Assembly: GCA_023436525.1 (NCBI GenBank) | Contig: JAEZIW010000233.1 | Location: 1 to 6,283 of the forward strand | Origin: Bacillota bacterium | Lineage (GTDB): Bacteria > Bacillota > Clostridia > Christensenellales > SZUA-584 | Length of the DNA: 6,283 bases | Direction: 5' to 3' | Shown here: one piece after another, positions 6,198 to 6,283 of the stretch | Position numbering within the stretch: the stretch's first letter is position 1 | Layout of the letters: every line of letters starts with the position of its first letter | Program-made: the position numbers and the translations under genes | The notes under the pieces: model-generated | Told to the model about the DNA's origin: nothing | Seen by the model: only the letters and a program-made list of their open reading frames with translations | Database searches by the model: none

Positions 6198-6283
6198 ATG
6201 CCCAAAAGAGATGATTTGAAAAAAATACTTGTGATCGGCTCCGGCCCGATTGTGATCGGCCAGGCGGCGGAGTTTGACTATTC
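6198..6283 (+). CDS. carB: Carbamoyl-phosphate synthase large subunit, N-terminal fragment (runs off right edge)
   Basis: The 28 complete codons read MPKRDDLKKILVIGSGPIVI and then GQAAEFDY. This is the highly conserved start of CarB, the synthetase subunit that makes carbamoyl phosphate from ammonia, bicarbonate and two ATP; the product feeds citrulline (arginine) and pyrimidine synthesis. VIGSGPIVIGQ is the glycine-rich beginning of the pre-ATP-grasp domain. The full protein is normally near 1,060-1,080 residues, so almost all lies outside the window. The ammonia-producing small subunit CarA is usually encoded just upstream, but 344 bases of non-coding repeat DNA stand there instead. Whether carB is co-transcribed with argCBD is unclear; I see no convincing separate promoter and no strong terminator between them. 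Confidence 0.95.
   Translation, partial: MPKRDDLKKILVIGSGPIVIGQAAEFDY

Noticed and set aside
1..6283. CRISPR array, tRNA, rRNA, riboswitch or T-box
   Set aside because: No regularly spaced direct repeats of CRISPR size, no cloverleaf with a TTC-loop pattern, and no leader long enough for a T-box before argC were seen.

Overview
The window looks like chromosomal DNA of a moderately GC-rich member of the Clostridia or a related Bacillota lineage. This is inferred from purine-rich Shine-Dalgarno sites of the AAGGAGG type, from an arginine gene cluster starting with argC on a GTG codon, and from a CarB N-terminus of the usual Firmicutes form. No ribosomal or taxonomic marker gene is present, so the assignment is provisional.

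Positions 1-2618 (minus strand) hold a tightly packed three-gene exporter operon, read right to left. It encodes a membrane-anchored HlyD/MacA-type adaptor, a MacB/LolD-type ATPase, and the N-terminal 259 residues of a MacB-type permease that runs off the left edge. Adaptor and ATPase overlap by 26 nt. ATPase and permease overlap by 4 nt (ATGA). This is the MacAB/YknXYZ architecture; the substrate cannot be read from the sequence.

Positions 2619-2759 are a divergent intergenic region. It carries a striking AT-rich array of about 10-bp repeats (2701-2734) with TGCAT/TGTAT half-sites spaced like ARG boxes. The array overlaps a plausible promoter for the arginine operon, and I read it as an ArgR-type operator.

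Positions 2760-5853 (plus strand) are argC-argB-argD, with gaps of 1 nt and 6 nt. The products carry out steps 2, 3 and 4 of ornithine synthesis from N-acetylglutamate: ArgB phosphorylates, ArgC reduces, ArgD transaminates. The argJ gene, common between argC and argB in Bacillota, is absent here, so acetyl transfer or deacetylation must be encoded elsewhere.

Positions 5854-6197 have no credible gene. They hold a nested palindromic, MITE-like repeat (6022-6137, core 6036-6123) and several short repeats shared with the flanking DNA. At 6198 the carB gene (carbamoyl-phosphate synthase large subunit) begins with a good ribosome binding site and runs off the right edge. No carA lies directly upstream of it. 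CarB supplies carbamoyl phosphate for citrulline and pyrimidine synthesis, so it fits functionally next to the arginine genes.
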